Shown here in pieces: positions 48,126 to 57,849 of a stretch of DNA of 64,000 nucleotides. The position numbers and the translations under genes are program-made. The stretch is taken from contig NC_018010.1 of NCBI RefSeq assembly GCF_000265405.1, positions 1,178,001 to 1,242,000 on the forward strand, written 5' to 3'. Each line of letters begins with the position of its first letter. Position 1 is the stretch's first letter. The DNA is from Belliella baltica DSM 15883 (GTDB taxonomy: Bacteria > Bacteroidota > Bacteroidia > Cytophagales > Cyclobacteriaceae). A model generated the notes under the pieces. That model searched no databases, was not told the origin of the DNA, and was given only the letters and a program-made list of their open reading frames with translations.

Positions 48126-49358
48126 ATGAATCAAGAAATGTTTACTATAAACAATCTATGGATGATGGTGGCGACCATTTTGGTTTTCATCATGCATCTC
48201 GGATTTGCGAGTTTAGAAGCTGGGCTTACCCGAGCAAAAAATACTGTTAATATACTTTTCAAAAACACCATCATTCCAGCTATTGGTTTATTGACTTATG
48301 CTTTTGTTGGATTTAATTTGATGTACCCTGGAGATGATTTTATTGGGAGCTTCTTTGGTCTGACAGGAGTTGGGATTTCTCTTCCTGAAGGCTGGAATAC
48401 TTTTGCTTACAATGAAGGATATACATTTTTCACAGATTTTATCTTTCAAGCCATGTTTGCTGCTACTGCTGCGACAATTGTATCTGGCGCTGTGGCTGAG
48501 AGAGTGAAGCTTGGACCATTTATTTTCTTTTCTATCCTTTATGTTGGAATCATTTATCCGATAGTAGGGATGTGGAAATGGGGTGGAGGATTTCTAGATA
48601 CATTGACTACACCTTTTTATGATTTTGCCGGCTCGACCATCGTACATTCAGTTGGTGGATGGGGAGCCCTTGTTGGTGCTTATCTTTTGGGCCCAAGAAT
48701 TGGAAAATACACAGAAAGGGGAATGAGTGCCATACCTGGACATAATATACCCATGGCTACTATAGGAGTTTTCTTACTTTGGTTTGGCTGGTTTGGATTC
48801 AATGGAGGTTCTGTTTTGACAGCTGATCCTGGTACAGTTTCCTTGGTTTTTGTAACAACTGCCATTGCAGGGGCATCTGGGGCTTTTGGGGCATTGATGG
48901 CTTCATATTTGAAATTCAAAACCTATGACATCACGATGGTGCTCAATGGGATTTTGGCTGGCTTGGTCGGAATCACAGCAGGTGCAGACTTGATGAGTGT
49001 TGGTGAATCAGCCATCATTGGATTTATTGGTGGAACCTTGGTGGTTTTTGCTGTTGTATTCTTTGACAGAATTAAGATTGACGACCCTGTTGGTGCTATT
49101 TCAGTTCATTTAATTGGAGGAATTTGGGGAACGCTAGCTGTTGGATTCTTTGGAGATTTAGCTGGAATGAGCCAAATATGGTCTCAACTTATAGGAATTG
49201 GAGTAGTTGGAGCATTCTGTTTTATAGCGAGTTGGTTGATTTTCTTTACGATGAAAAGAACCATCGGAATCAGAGTAGATGAAAAAGAGGAGATAGAAGG
49301 ACTTGATATTAATGAACACAGCATGCGTGCTTATCCAGACTTTGCAACAAAAGATTAA
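48126..49358 (+). CDS. amt: Ammonium transporter
   Basis: A 410-residue channel with 11 predicted membrane helices. Conserved segments are MMVATILVFIMHLGFASLEA, DFIFQAMFAATAATIVSGAV, STIVHSVGGWGALVGAYLLG (His of the pore), SAIPGHNIPMATIGVFLLWF with the paired pore His region, and VHLIGGIWGTLAVGFF near the end. It imports ammonium and is controlled by the P-II protein encoded 60 bp upstream. A strong terminator follows. Confidence 0.97.
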   Translation: MNQEMFTINNLWMMVATILVFIMHLGFASLEAGLTRAKNTVNILFKNTIIPAIGLLTYAFVGFNLMYPGDDFIGSFFGLTGVGISLPEGWNTFAYNEGYTFFTDFIFQAMFAATAATIVSGAVAERVKLGPFIFFSILYVGIIYPIVGMWKWGGGFLDTLTTPFYDFAGSTIVHSVGGWGALVGAYLLGPRIGKYTERGMSAIPGHNIPMATIGVFLLWFGWFGFNGGSVLTADPGTVSLVFVTTAIAGASGAFGALMASYLKFKTYDITMVLNGILAGLVGITAGADLMSVGESAIIGFIGGTLVVFAVVFFDRIKIDDPVGAISVHLIGGIWGTLAVGFFGDLAGMSQIWSQLIGIGVVGAFCFIASWLIFFTMKRTIGIRVDEKEEIEGLDINEHSMRAYPDFATKD

Positions 49359-49376
49359 CCACAGCCATATTTTATC

Positions 49377-49412
49377 AAAAAGGCCATTTTCTCAGTGAAT
49401 GGCCTTTTTTTT
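49377..49412 (+). terminator. Terminator of the P-II/amt operon
   Basis: AAAAAGGCCATT/AATGGCCTTTTT form a perfect stem around TTCTCAGTG, followed by further T. The convergent nadC gene ends 28 bp on, so it may be used from both sides. Confidence 0.9.
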
Positions 49413-49439
49413 GATTTAATTTTTTATAAAAAAGTTGAT

Positions 49440-50300
49440 TTACATCGCTTTCAGACTAATATCCAAGCTTTTTACTTGATGGGTTAGTGCACCTACGGAT
49501 ATAAAATCCACACCGCATTCTGCAACATCTTTGAGCGTCTCTTCAGTAATTCCTCCCGAAGCCTCGAGAGGATATTGACCATTGACCATTTCTACTGCTT
49601 TGCGCATGGTCGGATAATCCATATTATCCAACATGATGTAATCTATTCCTCCTACTCGAAGAACTTCTTCGACTTCTTCGAGATTTCTGGTTTCTACCTC
49701 TATTTTCAAATTCAACTGATTGGCTTCTAAGTAGGATTTAGTAGAAAGAATGGCTTTTTCTATTCCTCCTGCAAAATCAACATGATTGTCTTTCAACATG
49801 ACCATGTCATATAGTGCAAATCTGTGATTTATTCCACCACCCAAGACAACAGCCCATTTTTCCATCATTCTGAAGTTGGGAGTCGTCTTTCTGGTATCCA
49901 TCAATTTTGCTTTGGTATGGGAGATTAACTTGTTGAGCTGATGTGTCTTAGTGGCAATGCCGCTCATACGTTGCATACAATTCAAAACCAATCGCTCAGT
50001 CGTCAGAATTGAAATTGCTTTACCTTTTACACGTAAGCCAATGTCGCCTTTTTGAACTTCATCTCCATCTTTCAGTATGCTCTCTACCTCCAGGCTTGGA
50101 TCAAACTGCTTAAAAATCATTTCTGCAAGTTCCAATCCTGCAATTACGCCTTCTTCTTTGATCAATAATTGTGCTTCGCCTGGTTGATTTGCAGGGATAG
50201 AAGAAAGTGAAGAATAATCTCCAGGTCCTACGTCCTCTAAAAGTGCACTTTCTATAAATTTTTGAATGCTGGAATCAGTCAAATATGGTAAATCTCTCAC
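49440..50300 (-). CDS. nadC: Quinolinate phosphoribosyltransferase (carboxylating)
   Basis: A 286-residue enzyme that makes nicotinate mononucleotide from quinolinate and PRPP in NAD synthesis. Motifs: EDVGPGDYSSLSSIPANQPG near the start, LNCMQRMSGIATKTHQLNKL, DTRKTTPNFRMMEKWAVVLG with the PRPP-site arginines and HRFALYDMVMLKDNHVDFAG, and the C-terminal EASGGITEETLKDVAECGVD. It starts at a GTG. A -7 box TATTTTTG (complement of 50305-50312) ends four bases before that codon, hinting at a leaderless transcript. Confidence 0.96.
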   Translation of the reverse strand: MRDLPYLTDSSIQKFIESALLEDVGPGDYSSLSSIPANQPGEAQLLIKEEGVIAGLELAEMIFKQFDPSLEVESILKDGDEVQKGDIGLRVKGKAISILTTERLVLNCMQRMSGIATKTHQLNKLISHTKAKLMDTRKTTPNFRMMEKWAVVLGGGINHRFALYDMVMLKDNHVDFAGGIEKAILSTKSYLEANQLNLKIEVETRNLEEVEEVLRVGGIDYIMLDNMDYPTMRKAVEMVNGQYPLEASGGITEETLKDVAECGVDFISVGALTHQVKSLDISLKAM

Positions 50301-50304
50301 GCGG

Positions 50305-50312
50305 CAAAAATA
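50305..50312 (-). promoter_or_regulatory. -7 promoter element adjoining the nadC start
   Basis: TATTTTTG on the minus strand fits TAnnTTTG and ends four bases before the GTG at 50300. Geometry is the same as for the Fic gene at 13363-13375. No clear -33 box was seen. Confidence 0.4.
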
Positions 50313-50339
50313 AACAATTAAAGGGAACTAGACTAAATT

Positions 50340-50741
50340 TTAATACTTGATGATTTCTAAACTGTAAATTCTATATTCATCTTGAAAAATTTTTCCTTTA
50401 ATCAAAATTCTATAGGCCTCGCCCATAGAAGTGTAGGTACCAATATAATGTTTGATTTGTTCTCCAGAATAGCCTTCATGAAGAATTTCAAAATCTTCAG
50501 GAGGATACTTTTTAAAGAAATCTCTAATGACTAATTCTGCTTGTGCCTTAGAAAACTCTCCTTGACTACCATTGATATTGAGCTCAACACCGTATTCGAA
50601 ATGTTTTGCTAAGTCCTTACTCGAGCCATTTTTGAAGGAAATAAAAATCACTTCTTTTTCATCATTTGCTTTTGAAATCGTACAAATAGAAAAGCTAAAA
50701 ATGAGCAAGAAAGAAATTAATATGGGCACTATTTTATTCAT
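50340..50741 (-). CDS. DUF4783 family secreted protein
   Basis: A 133-residue protein with signal sequence (IVPILISFLLIFSFSICTIS). The mature part has the Bacteroidota DUF4783 pattern: DLAKHFEYGVELNINGSQGE, ELVIRDFFKKYPPEDFEILH, and the final GEAYRILIKGKIFQDEYRIY. The fold is NTF2-like by reputation but no function is known. It is upstream of nadC on the same strand, with about 40 bp between. Confidence 0.88.
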   Translation of the reverse strand: MNKIVPILISFLLIFSFSICTISKANDEKEVIFISFKNGSSKDLAKHFEYGVELNINGSQGEFSKAQAELVIRDFFKKYPPEDFEILHEGYSGEQIKHYIGTYTSMGEAYRILIKGKIFQDEYRIYSLEIIKY

Positions 50742-50910
50742 GTGTGGAGAAAAACAAATTTTAAGCCAAAGAAATGTCTTCTTGTGATAATTACCAAACT
50801 ATTGTTTCGATCTCTTAGAATCTGCAAAATCTATCATGATATTGCAATGCTGTCCTAAATAATTTACAAGACAGATGTTTAGCTGTGTTTCTACAATTTC
50901 TATTGTGATT

Positions 50911-52092
50911 TTATCTGTAATCCGGAAATAGAACCCCCTGTTGGCTTTTTTGAGGAGGTTTTTCATGGTCTTCAAAGGGTTTGTCCAGCCACTTTTGCAG
51001 CTCTATTTTAACGAATATGTTCAGTCTGATAAATGCAACCAGATTGGACAGATGCCATCCGAATTTAGCGGTTGCCTTCATCACTTTTAGGAGCAGAATG
51101 GTGATCAGCGCGGTCCATATCTGGATCATCACGGCATTTTTCGATGTTCCGATAAAGGTTTTGATATGGAGTAACTGCTTGATGTCCCTGAAGAAGATCT
51201 CAATCTCCCATCGGCACCGGTAAAGATCACCGATTGTCTTTGCTGACCATTTGAAGTTATTGGTAATCAGTTCTACGGTCTGTTGGTTTTTTTCGTCCCA
51301 TACAGCCACTCTTCTGAGTTTTCCGGGGTACTTCACTTTGGACTGCTGGTGGACCAGTTCAATTTCTTCGTCTATGAGTACTTCCTGTGCAGTATTTTCA
51401 GGGAGTTGACGTTCATTGATTGTGCTGAACTTAAGGTTATCCTTGTGCCTTATGACGAAAAAGACCCCCTTGCTGTCCCAAATGTTGAGCATCGGAAAGT
51501 CATTGTAATAGCGGTCAGCCACTATAACGGATCCTTTCTCCAAAGGAATATCATAAGCGCCCTTATTGTCGGCCATACTTCCTTCTGTAATATTCACATA
51601 AACAGGGAGTTTCCCGTCATAGTCCAGAAGCGTATGCATCTTTACAGCACCCTTTTTGGTCCTGAAGGTTGCCCAGTCAAACATCGAAAGGCAAAGACTT
51701 ACCACCGTGGAGTCGAGCAGATAGACGGGAGCCTTGATCCGTAATTTTACCCTGCTCAGGGACGCCTGCTGTCCTAAATGCTTCAGAAGTCCGTAATACA
51801 GCTCCTTGAACAGGTCAGAGTCCCTGCGCTTGTTCTGATAACTGATACTGGACTTGGATGGTGCCTTGGCAATCCCCAGATGGTTTAGGTTCCCCGTGGC
51901 CGAACGCAGGCCGTTTGAAATATCCCTTACAGAAGTACTCTTGGCAAAATGACAGAAAAGCATGGACACCAAATGCGTCCAGCTGTCAAAGCCTTTGCAG
52001 GCCTTGTCTGTTTGCTTCTCTTCAACCAGTTTCTTGAAAATTGAACGTTCGATTTTTTTAATAATCTGAGAAAACAATGTAATATTACTCAT
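50911..52092 (-). CDS. IS4-family transposase
   Basis: A 393-residue DDE transposase. The DDE residues are in PVYLLDSTVVSLCLS, SVIVADRYYNDFPML and in the signature YRCRWEIEIFFRDIK, which matches Y-(2)-R-(3)-E-(6)-K exactly. The N-terminal DUF4372-like part (FDSWTHLVSMLFCHFAKSTS, VRDISNGLRSATGNLNHLGI) is typical of Bacteroidota IS4 elements. It looks intact. Confidence 0.95.
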   Translation of the reverse strand: MSNITLFSQIIKKIERSIFKKLVEEKQTDKACKGFDSWTHLVSMLFCHFAKSTSVRDISNGLRSATGNLNHLGIAKAPSKSSISYQNKRRDSDLFKELYYGLLKHLGQQASLSRVKLRIKAPVYLLDSTVVSLCLSMFDWATFRTKKGAVKMHTLLDYDGKLPVYVNITEGSMADNKGAYDIPLEKGSVIVADRYYNDFPMLNIWDSKGVFFVIRHKDNLKFSTINERQLPENTAQEVLIDEEIELVHQQSKVKYPGKLRRVAVWDEKNQQTVELITNNFKWSAKTIGDLYRCRWEIEIFFRDIKQLLHIKTFIGTSKNAVMIQIWTALITILLLKVMKATAKFGWHLSNLVAFIRLNIFVKIELQKWLDKPFEDHEKPPQKSQQGVLFPDYR

Positions 52093-52118
52093 GGGAGGTC
52101 TATGTTTTTTGGTGCAAT

Positions 52119-52138
52119 CCCAAAATAGCTATTTTGGG
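52119..52138. repeat. Perfect palindrome in front of the IS4 transposase
   Basis: CCCAAAATAG and CTATTTTGGG are exact complements with no loop, ending 26 bp upstream of the transposase ATG (minus strand). It parallels the CTCAAAAT/ATTTTGAG hairpin before the IS1182 transposase. Confidence 0.65.
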
Positions 52139-52447
52139 CAAAAAACCAGACCTCTCATATCTTATTTAGGACGGTATTGATGATATTGTTATGAAAATTA
52201 AATGAAGAGCTAAAATAAATTTGAAAAGCTTAATAAGAATTCTCATTTTTGAAGTTCCTTAAATAATGGATATTGGGGTTATTACCCACAGCCAAAGTAA
52301 GTGGTGTGATTTATACCAATTGATGCACTGATCACTAATCGAAGAATAACCAATAAAGATTATCCGCCTGAACACTGGTGCTAAAAATGCATACTGCTGT
52401 CATTTTGGATGATCATAAAACCTATTATAAATACCTATATTTACGCT

Positions 52448-53971
52448 ATGAAGAAGAAAGTAATACTGATGATTTTGGATGGATGGGGAATAGCTCCAAA
52501 TCCAAGTGTTTCAGCTATCGATAAAGCCAATACTCCTTTTGTAGATAGTCTTTTTGCAAAATATCCTCACTCTAAATTAGAAGCTTCTGGTCTAGCTGTT
52601 GGGCTTCCAGAAGGTCAAATGGGAAACTCAGAAGTAGGCCACATGAATATCGGTGCAGGTCGGGTAGTTTATCAAGATTTAGTAAAAATCAATAAAGCGG
52701 TATCAGAAGGCGATTTGAAAGAAAATCCAATTTTGAAAGACGCCTTTCAATACGCCAAAGATTCTCATAAAAAAGTACATTTCATTGGATTGGTTTCTGA
52801 TGGTGGTGTTCACGCACATATCAATCATCTGAAAGGACTTTGTGATGCGGCAAAAGCAAATGGATTGGAAAAAGCTTATATTCATGCTTTTACAGACGGT
52901 AGGGATACTGATCCAAAAGGAGGTCTGCTTTATCTTCAGGAGCTTCAAAAGCATCTAGAAGATTCTACAGGTGAAATTGCTTCAGTAGTCGGAAGATATT
53001 ATGCTATGGATCGGGATAATAGATGGGAACGCGTCAAACTTGCATATGATGCGATGGTTTTGGGCGAAGGAGAAATGTCAAAAGACGTATTAAATTCTTT
53101 AAAGAAATCCTACGAAAATGGAGTTACTGATGAATTTATTCGTCCTATAGTCAAAGCAAATAAAGAAGGTAAGCCCTTGGCGCGAATCGAAGAGGGGGAT
53201 GTTGTCATTTGCTTCAACTTCAGAACTGACAGAGGAAGAGAAATCACCCAAGTACTTACGCAAAAGGACTTTGGCGATTACAATATGAAGAAATTAGCTC
53301 TGAACTACATCACTTTCACGAGTTATGATGAGACATTCAAAGATGTAAAAGTTCTTTTTGAAAAAGATAATTTGCAAAATACGCTAGGCGAAGTATTAGC
53401 TGCGAATGGGAAGAAGCAAATCAGAATAGCTGAGACAGAGAAATACCCACACGTTACTTTTTTCTTTTCTGGTGGAAGAGAGAAAGTTTTTGAAGGGGAA
53501 AGCAGAATTCTTTGTCCTTCCCCAAAAGTGGCAACTTATGATTTGAAGCCTGAAATGAGTGCTTTTGAAATCGTAAACAAAATCAAACCTGAATTGAAGA
53601 AAAAGGAAGTAGATTTTGTCTGCCTTAACTTTGCTAATCCGGATATGGTCGGACATACAGGCGTATTTGAAGCGGCAGTAAAAGCTTGCGAGGCAGTGGA
53701 TAAATGTGCCGAAGAGGTAATTACGCATGCGCTACAAAATGGATATACGACGATCGTCATAGCAGATCATGGAAATTCCGATGTGATGATCAATGAAGAT
53801 GGCTCTCCAAATACTGCACATACTACGAATTTGGTTCCTTGTATTATGGTGGATGATCAGGATAGATTGGAAGTAAAAGACGGAAAACTAGGAGATTTAG
53901 CACCAACAATTCTGACTTTATTGGATGTAGCAATCCCTGCAGAAATGACTGGGCATATTTTGTTGAAATAA
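52448..53971 (+). CDS. gpmI: 2,3-bisphosphoglycerate-independent phosphoglycerate mutase
   Basis: A 507-residue glycolytic enzyme (3-phosphoglycerate to 2-phosphoglycerate), metal-dependent. The start MKKKVILMILDGWGIAPNPS has the metal-binding Asp, and the phospho-serine is in QMGNSEVGHMNIGAGRVVYQ. Further blocks are HIHAFTDGRDTDPKGGLL-like (sequence AYIHAFTDGRDTDPKGGLLY), VVGRYYAMDRDNRWERVKLA, FNFRTDRGREITQ, and VIADHGNSDVMINEDGSPNT. The chosen ATG at 52448 starts at the conserved region; 13 additional codons upstream are not conserved. It shares the TAATG overlap with the next gene. Confidence 0.97.
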   Translation: MKKKVILMILDGWGIAPNPSVSAIDKANTPFVDSLFAKYPHSKLEASGLAVGLPEGQMGNSEVGHMNIGAGRVVYQDLVKINKAVSEGDLKENPILKDAFQYAKDSHKKVHFIGLVSDGGVHAHINHLKGLCDAAKANGLEKAYIHAFTDGRDTDPKGGLLYLQELQKHLEDSTGEIASVVGRYYAMDRDNRWERVKLAYDAMVLGEGEMSKDVLNSLKKSYENGVTDEFIRPIVKANKEGKPLARIEEGDVVICFNFRTDRGREITQVLTQKDFGDYNMKKLALNYITFTSYDETFKDVKVLFEKDNLQNTLGEVLAANGKKQIRIAETEKYPHVTFFFSGGREKVFEGESRILCPSPKVATYDLKPEMSAFEIVNKIKPELKKKEVDFVCLNFANPDMVGHTGVFEAAVKACEAVDKCAEEVITHALQNGYTTIVIADHGNSDVMINEDGSPNTAHTTNLVPCIMVDDQDRLEVKDGKLGDLAPTILTLLDVAIPAEMTGHILLK

Positions 53972-54528
53972 TGATAAGAAAAACCATTTGGATAGTATTT
54001 GTGGCAACCTTAATGGCTTGTCAAACTGAAACATTAGATAAGGAGGATTTCGATCCTCCTTATTTTCAATTAGAGCAATTTATTGAGGAGCAAGCTTTAA
54101 TATTGGAAGGAAAATCTCTTCAGAAAGAAATACAGATCAAAGATACGGTCGAAAAACTTGAGGTTACGCCCAATCAGGAAGAGTGGCTCAGGGAATTGGA
54201 TTTTTTTATTCAGGCAGATATCAATAGACCTGCACTCGCTCAAGCATATAAAATCAGCAAAGATGATTCAGGAACAACTTATGACCTTAAAAAAGGTGAG
54301 AAAAGTAAGCTGAAATCTCTTAAAATTCTATTCGGTGAAAATCAAGAAGTCCAAAGAATTGAATTTGTAATTGGTTCTGAGAATACATTTTACGAATCCG
54401 AAACCAGGGGTTGGTTGTCTATAGATGAAGCGACAGGAATCATTGACGCATTCGAGATTGATGGGAAGCAAAAAGTGGTTTTTTTAGATCCAATCTTGAT
54501 GCATGTAAAAGCTAAAGTGATGGAGTGA
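53971..54528 (+). CDS. Lipoprotein of unknown function, coupled to gpmI
   Basis: A 185-residue lipoprotein with signal MIRKTIWIVFVATLMAC (Cys17). The mature protein is acidic with repeated strand-like pieces (TYDLKKGEKSKLKSLKILFG, EVQRIEFVIGSENTFYESET and KQKVVFLDPILMHVKAKVME), suggesting a beta-rich fold. Its ATG overlaps the gpmI stop (TAATG), so it is translated in step with gpmI. I recognise no named domain. Confidence 0.78.
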   Translation: MIRKTIWIVFVATLMACQTETLDKEDFDPPYFQLEQFIEEQALILEGKSLQKEIQIKDTVEKLEVTPNQEEWLRELDFFIQADINRPALAQAYKISKDDSGTTYDLKKGEKSKLKSLKILFGENQEVQRIEFVIGSENTFYESETRGWLSIDEATGIIDAFEIDGKQKVVFLDPILMHVKAKVME

Positions 54529-54923
54529 AATATTAAATATTTAGAATGATTATCAGCTATGACACCAGAATTTGAGTATTTCACGTTTTATCAGGCGAAG
54601 AATCGTCAACAGTCCACCGTCAACAGTTGATTGAGATTAATTTCAACAATATTAAAATGGCTAAAGGTAAGAAAGTGGATTTTCACAAAATATATCTATA
54701 GTGCAAGTTTGAAGGTAAGAAGATTTTTCAATTTTAATTAATTGCTTATTGAGATAGGTATTAAGAGTTTTAAAAGAATATTAAATATTATTAATTCATA
54801 AAGGCCACAAGTTTAATACCTGTGACCTTTGTGCAAATCATTGAGTCCTTAATGGTTCTTTATTTAACAAAAAAGAATTTTGGAACTTGAACTGCTCTTG
54901 TTTATGGAACAAAATTTTAGATT
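54529..54923. other. 395-bp intergenic region with small repeats
   Basis: No gene is seen. It contains a direct repeat CGTCAACAGT (54604-54613 and 54618-54627, 4 bp apart) and a hairpin AAAGGCCACA/TGTGACCTTT (about 54800-54831, one mismatch). Both look like pieces of dispersed intergenic repeats. Confidence 0.5.
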
Positions 54924-56429
54924 CTAAACAAAAGCAAAGAAGATCAACCAAATAATAACCAAGACAGGAAGCAAAATTGGAATGGAGAATCTGATAATGT
55001 ACCCGAAGAAGGAAGGCATTTTAATTCCACTTTGTTCGGCGATCGATTTCACCATAAAGTTCGGACCATTTCCGATATAGGTCATGGCACCAAAGAAAAC
55101 AGCAGCAAGAGAGATTGCCATCAGCTCAAAAGCTGAATCTTCATAGTTATTCATCGCAAAATCTTTCACCATCGCTACATTGCTGATTTCTGCTCCTTGT
55201 GAAGCCATAGCAGCAGCAAGGAAATTGAGATAAGTTGGTGCGTTATCTAGCACACCTGAAAGGATACCTGTTCCCCAATAAAGCGTATTATGAGTAATCA
55301 AAGCAGCACCTTCCGGTGATTTGGCAAAGTTTCCAACCAACTCCAATGCAGGCATCATTGTACCAAAAATTCCGATAAATATAAAGGCAACTTCTCTGAT
55401 TGGCTCGAAATTGAATTCATTCCCTTTGATTGCTTTTTGATCAGCAAACTTGAAAGAGAAATAGGCTACTGAAAGCATGATGATTTCTCTTAAGAAAGAG
55501 AATTTTTGTCCATCATAATGGATCGCAGGAACCCATTCGATCACGTTTGGATCTAAAAACACGGAAGCAATAACTACTGCCAGCCAAAGGAAATTTCTTG
55601 ACCCAATTAATGCAAATTTGTTCGTGTAAGTAATTTCTTCCAGCTCGTCATCGTTAGCTTTTCCAAATTTTCTATCAATAAAATAGAAAACTGTAGCTAA
55701 GAATGTCAAAGCTACCAGCCATGCGGGCCAATTGTGTTCCAATGTCCAGAAGAAAGGAATGCCTTTCAAGAAACCAAGAAATAGCGGCGGATCCCCAATT
55801 GGAGTTAATGAACCACCAACATTACTCACCATAAAGATGAAGAAAATGATGTGATAAGCTTGAATATTACCTTTGTTTAACCTAATAAATGGTCTTATCA
55901 GCAACATAGAAGCTCCTGTCGTTCCGATTAGATTAGAAACTAATGCACCTACCAAAAGTAAGGTCACGTTCGCCATTGGTGTGGACTTCTTGTCTATCTC
56001 TATCAGAATTCCTCCAGAAGCAATGTAAAGTGAGGCTAGCAATGCAATAAACTGCACATATTCAGCTAAAGCATGAACAGGCCCATATACATTGTCTAAA
56101 ACAAACAAGTAGTAAAAAACAACTAATATGGCTAAGCCAACGGCTACCTTGGGATAATTATGATGCCAAAAATGCTCATAAAAGAGCGGCCCAGTTGCAA
56201 TCATGAGCAGCAAAAGTACAAATGGGATCACCAGCCAAACAGGAGCTTCATGATGATGCTCATCATGGGCTTGGTCGTCGATGTGAGCCTCCACACTTGT
56301 TGTTGATTCCTCGTTAGAGGTACTGTCTTGTATTTCGATTTGAGTTTCTGCTTGCGCTTTAACTTCTGGAATGTGGAAAACAAAGAAAATTCCAGATAGC
56401 AGCAAAATAGCAGCAATAAAATTCTTCAT
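54924..56429 (-). CDS. nhaD: Sodium/proton antiporter of the NhaD type
   Basis: A 501-residue membrane protein of the ion transporter (IT) superfamily. It has a cleavable signal sequence (AAILLLSGIFFVFHIPEVKA), an acidic and His-rich segment (AHIDDQAHDEHHHEAPVW) and about 12 membrane helices. NhaD-type blocks are VALVSNLIGTTGASMLLIRP-like (here LVGALVSNLIGTTGASMLLI), MVSNVGGSLTPIGDPPLFLG and GVLDNAPTYLNFLAAAMASQ. NhaD extrudes Na+ or Li+ in exchange for protons. The extra N-terminal part is common in Bacteroidota. No partner gene is seen. Confidence 0.9.
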   Translation of the reverse strand: MKNFIAAILLLSGIFFVFHIPEVKAQAETQIEIQDSTSNEESTTSVEAHIDDQAHDEHHHEAPVWLVIPFVLLLLMIATGPLFYEHFWHHNYPKVAVGLAILVVFYYLFVLDNVYGPVHALAEYVQFIALLASLYIASGGILIEIDKKSTPMANVTLLLVGALVSNLIGTTGASMLLIRPFIRLNKGNIQAYHIIFFIFMVSNVGGSLTPIGDPPLFLGFLKGIPFFWTLEHNWPAWLVALTFLATVFYFIDRKFGKANDDELEEITYTNKFALIGSRNFLWLAVVIASVFLDPNVIEWVPAIHYDGQKFSFLREIIMLSVAYFSFKFADQKAIKGNEFNFEPIREVAFIFIGIFGTMMPALELVGNFAKSPEGAALITHNTLYWGTGILSGVLDNAPTYLNFLAAAMASQGAEISNVAMVKDFAMNNYEDSAFELMAISLAAVFFGAMTYIGNGPNFMVKSIAEQSGIKMPSFFGYIIRFSIPILLPVLVIIWLIFFAFV

Positions 56430-56622
56430 TCAAATGTTTTTAAGGGGTATATCTAAAGATTAGCCTAATTTCTAGCATATACTTTTAGAGATTAGTTTAC
56501 GGCTCCAAAAGATTTTGTTCTGCTAAACTACTTATTTTGAATGAAAACCACAAGTGAATATATGACAGTCAGCATCAAATAATTTTAAATTATTCGATAC
56601 TGACTGATGATTGGTTAATTTG

Positions 56623-57849
56623 TTATACGAGTTGCTTAAGGGCTATTTCAAAAGATGATTGTGCGATCTTAGTTTTTTGTGGATTGACTTCATGTGTCTT
56701 TTTCAAAGCCTTCGCAATGGTCTTGCTCACATCTTTGAAGATCCCATCATCTGTCAATTCTACCTTATCTGACATCAAATAAGCAAACACTCTTGCCATG
56801 CCACAATTGGCAATAAAATCAGGAATTACAGAGACTTGTTCATCTGCCCACATTCCTGTAGGACCGAAGAAAATCTCAGGATCTGAAAATGGCACATTCG
56901 CCCCACAAGAGATTACTTCAAGGCCGGCTTTCACCATTCTTTCAGCTTGGTTTTTATTGATCAATCGGGATGCGGCGGCAGGAATAAATATCTCAGATTT
57001 CAAATCCCAAATCTTCCCATTGATCTCATCAAAAGGAATCATATTATCAGCTACTAGCTTATTGCCTTCTCTGAGGATAAAAAGTTCTCTGATTTCGTCA
57101 AGACTGAAACCATCTTCTTTGATTAGACCACCGTCTCTATCAATGATACCAACGATTTTCACGCCTTCCACTGCAAGGAAACAAGCTGCAGCAGCACCTA
57201 CATTTCCCCAACCTTGAATGACAGCTCTTTTTCCCTTGAGTTGACCACCCCAGATTTTGTAATAATGTCTCACCGCTTCAGCCACGCCAAAACCAGTGAT
57301 CATATCGGCTACGGTATATTTTTTGGATCCATTCGGCGTATAATCTGGATCCTCCAATACTTTGGAAACTCCTTGACGCAATTGACCTATTTTTCTGATT
57401 TTCTGAGGTTCTGTAGCGTTGAAATGACCATTTACCACACCTTCTTGTGGATGCCATAGTCCATAAGATTCCGTGATAGGAATCACTTCATGGATTTCAT
57501 CAACATTCAGGTCTCCGCCTGTTCCATAGTAGTTTTTCAATAAAGGCATGACCGCTGCATACCATCTTTTTAGGACTTCTGATTTTCTAGGATCATTTGG
57601 ATCAAAATTGATTCCTGATTTTGCACCGCCGATCGCAGGTCCCGAAACTGTGAATTTCACTTCCATCGTTTTGGCAAGAGACTCTACCTCTCTTTTGTCC
57701 AAACCTTTCCTCATTCTTGTACCACCACCCGCCGCACCTCCTCGTAAAGAGTTAATCACAACCCAACCTTCTGCTTCTGTCTCACTATCGCTCCATTCAA
57801 ACACGATCTCCGGTTGCTTATTCTCAAATTTCTTGAGTAAATCTTTCAT
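56623..57849 (-). CDS. Glu/Leu/Phe/Val dehydrogenase
   Basis: A 408-residue NAD(P)-dependent amino-acid dehydrogenase. The N-terminal domain has INSLRGGAAGGGTRMRKGLD and the catalytic lysine in VSGPAIGGAKSGINFDPNDP; the Rossmann domain has AVIQGWGNVGAAAACFLAVE (GxGxxG-like) and VGIIDRDGGLIKEDGFSLDE. The substrate (glutamate, leucine or other) cannot be fixed from sequence alone. A -7-like TATTTTTG (complement of 57879-57886) stands upstream. Confidence 0.93.
   Translation of the reverse strand: MKDLLKKFENKQPEIVFEWSDSETEAEGWVVINSLRGGAAGGGTRMRKGLDKREVESLAKTMEVKFTVSGPAIGGAKSGINFDPNDPRKSEVLKRWYAAVMPLLKNYYGTGGDLNVDEIHEVIPITESYGLWHPQEGVVNGHFNATEPQKIRKIGQLRQGVSKVLEDPDYTPNGSKKYTVADMITGFGVAEAVRHYYKIWGGQLKGKRAVIQGWGNVGAAAACFLAVEGVKIVGIIDRDGGLIKEDGFSLDEIRELFILREGNKLVADNMIPFDEINGKIWDLKSEIFIPAAASRLINKNQAERMVKAGLEVISCGANVPFSDPEIFFGPTGMWADEQVSVIPDFIANCGMARVFAYLMSDKVELTDDGIFKDVSKTIAKALKKTHEVNPQKTKIAQSSFEIALKQLV

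Larger units (their letters stand above)
50851..52172 (-). mobile_element. IS4-family insertion sequence
   Basis: About 1.32 kb with one transposase gene. The ends read TGTCCTAAATAATTTA (left, from 50851) and CGTCCTAAATAAGATA (complement of right, to 52172), sharing GTCCTAAATAA. I see no clean target duplication. The right end contains a perfect 20-bp palindrome (52119-52138). The G+C content of the gene is higher than that of the flanks, as for the IS1182 element. It lies in a gap between a DUF4783 gene and gpmI and interrupts no visible gene. Confidence 0.8.

Noticed and set aside
50841..52183. Target-site duplication of the IS4 element
   Set aside because: GATATTGCAATGC on the left and GTATTGATGAT on the right share only TATTG; this is too short to accept.
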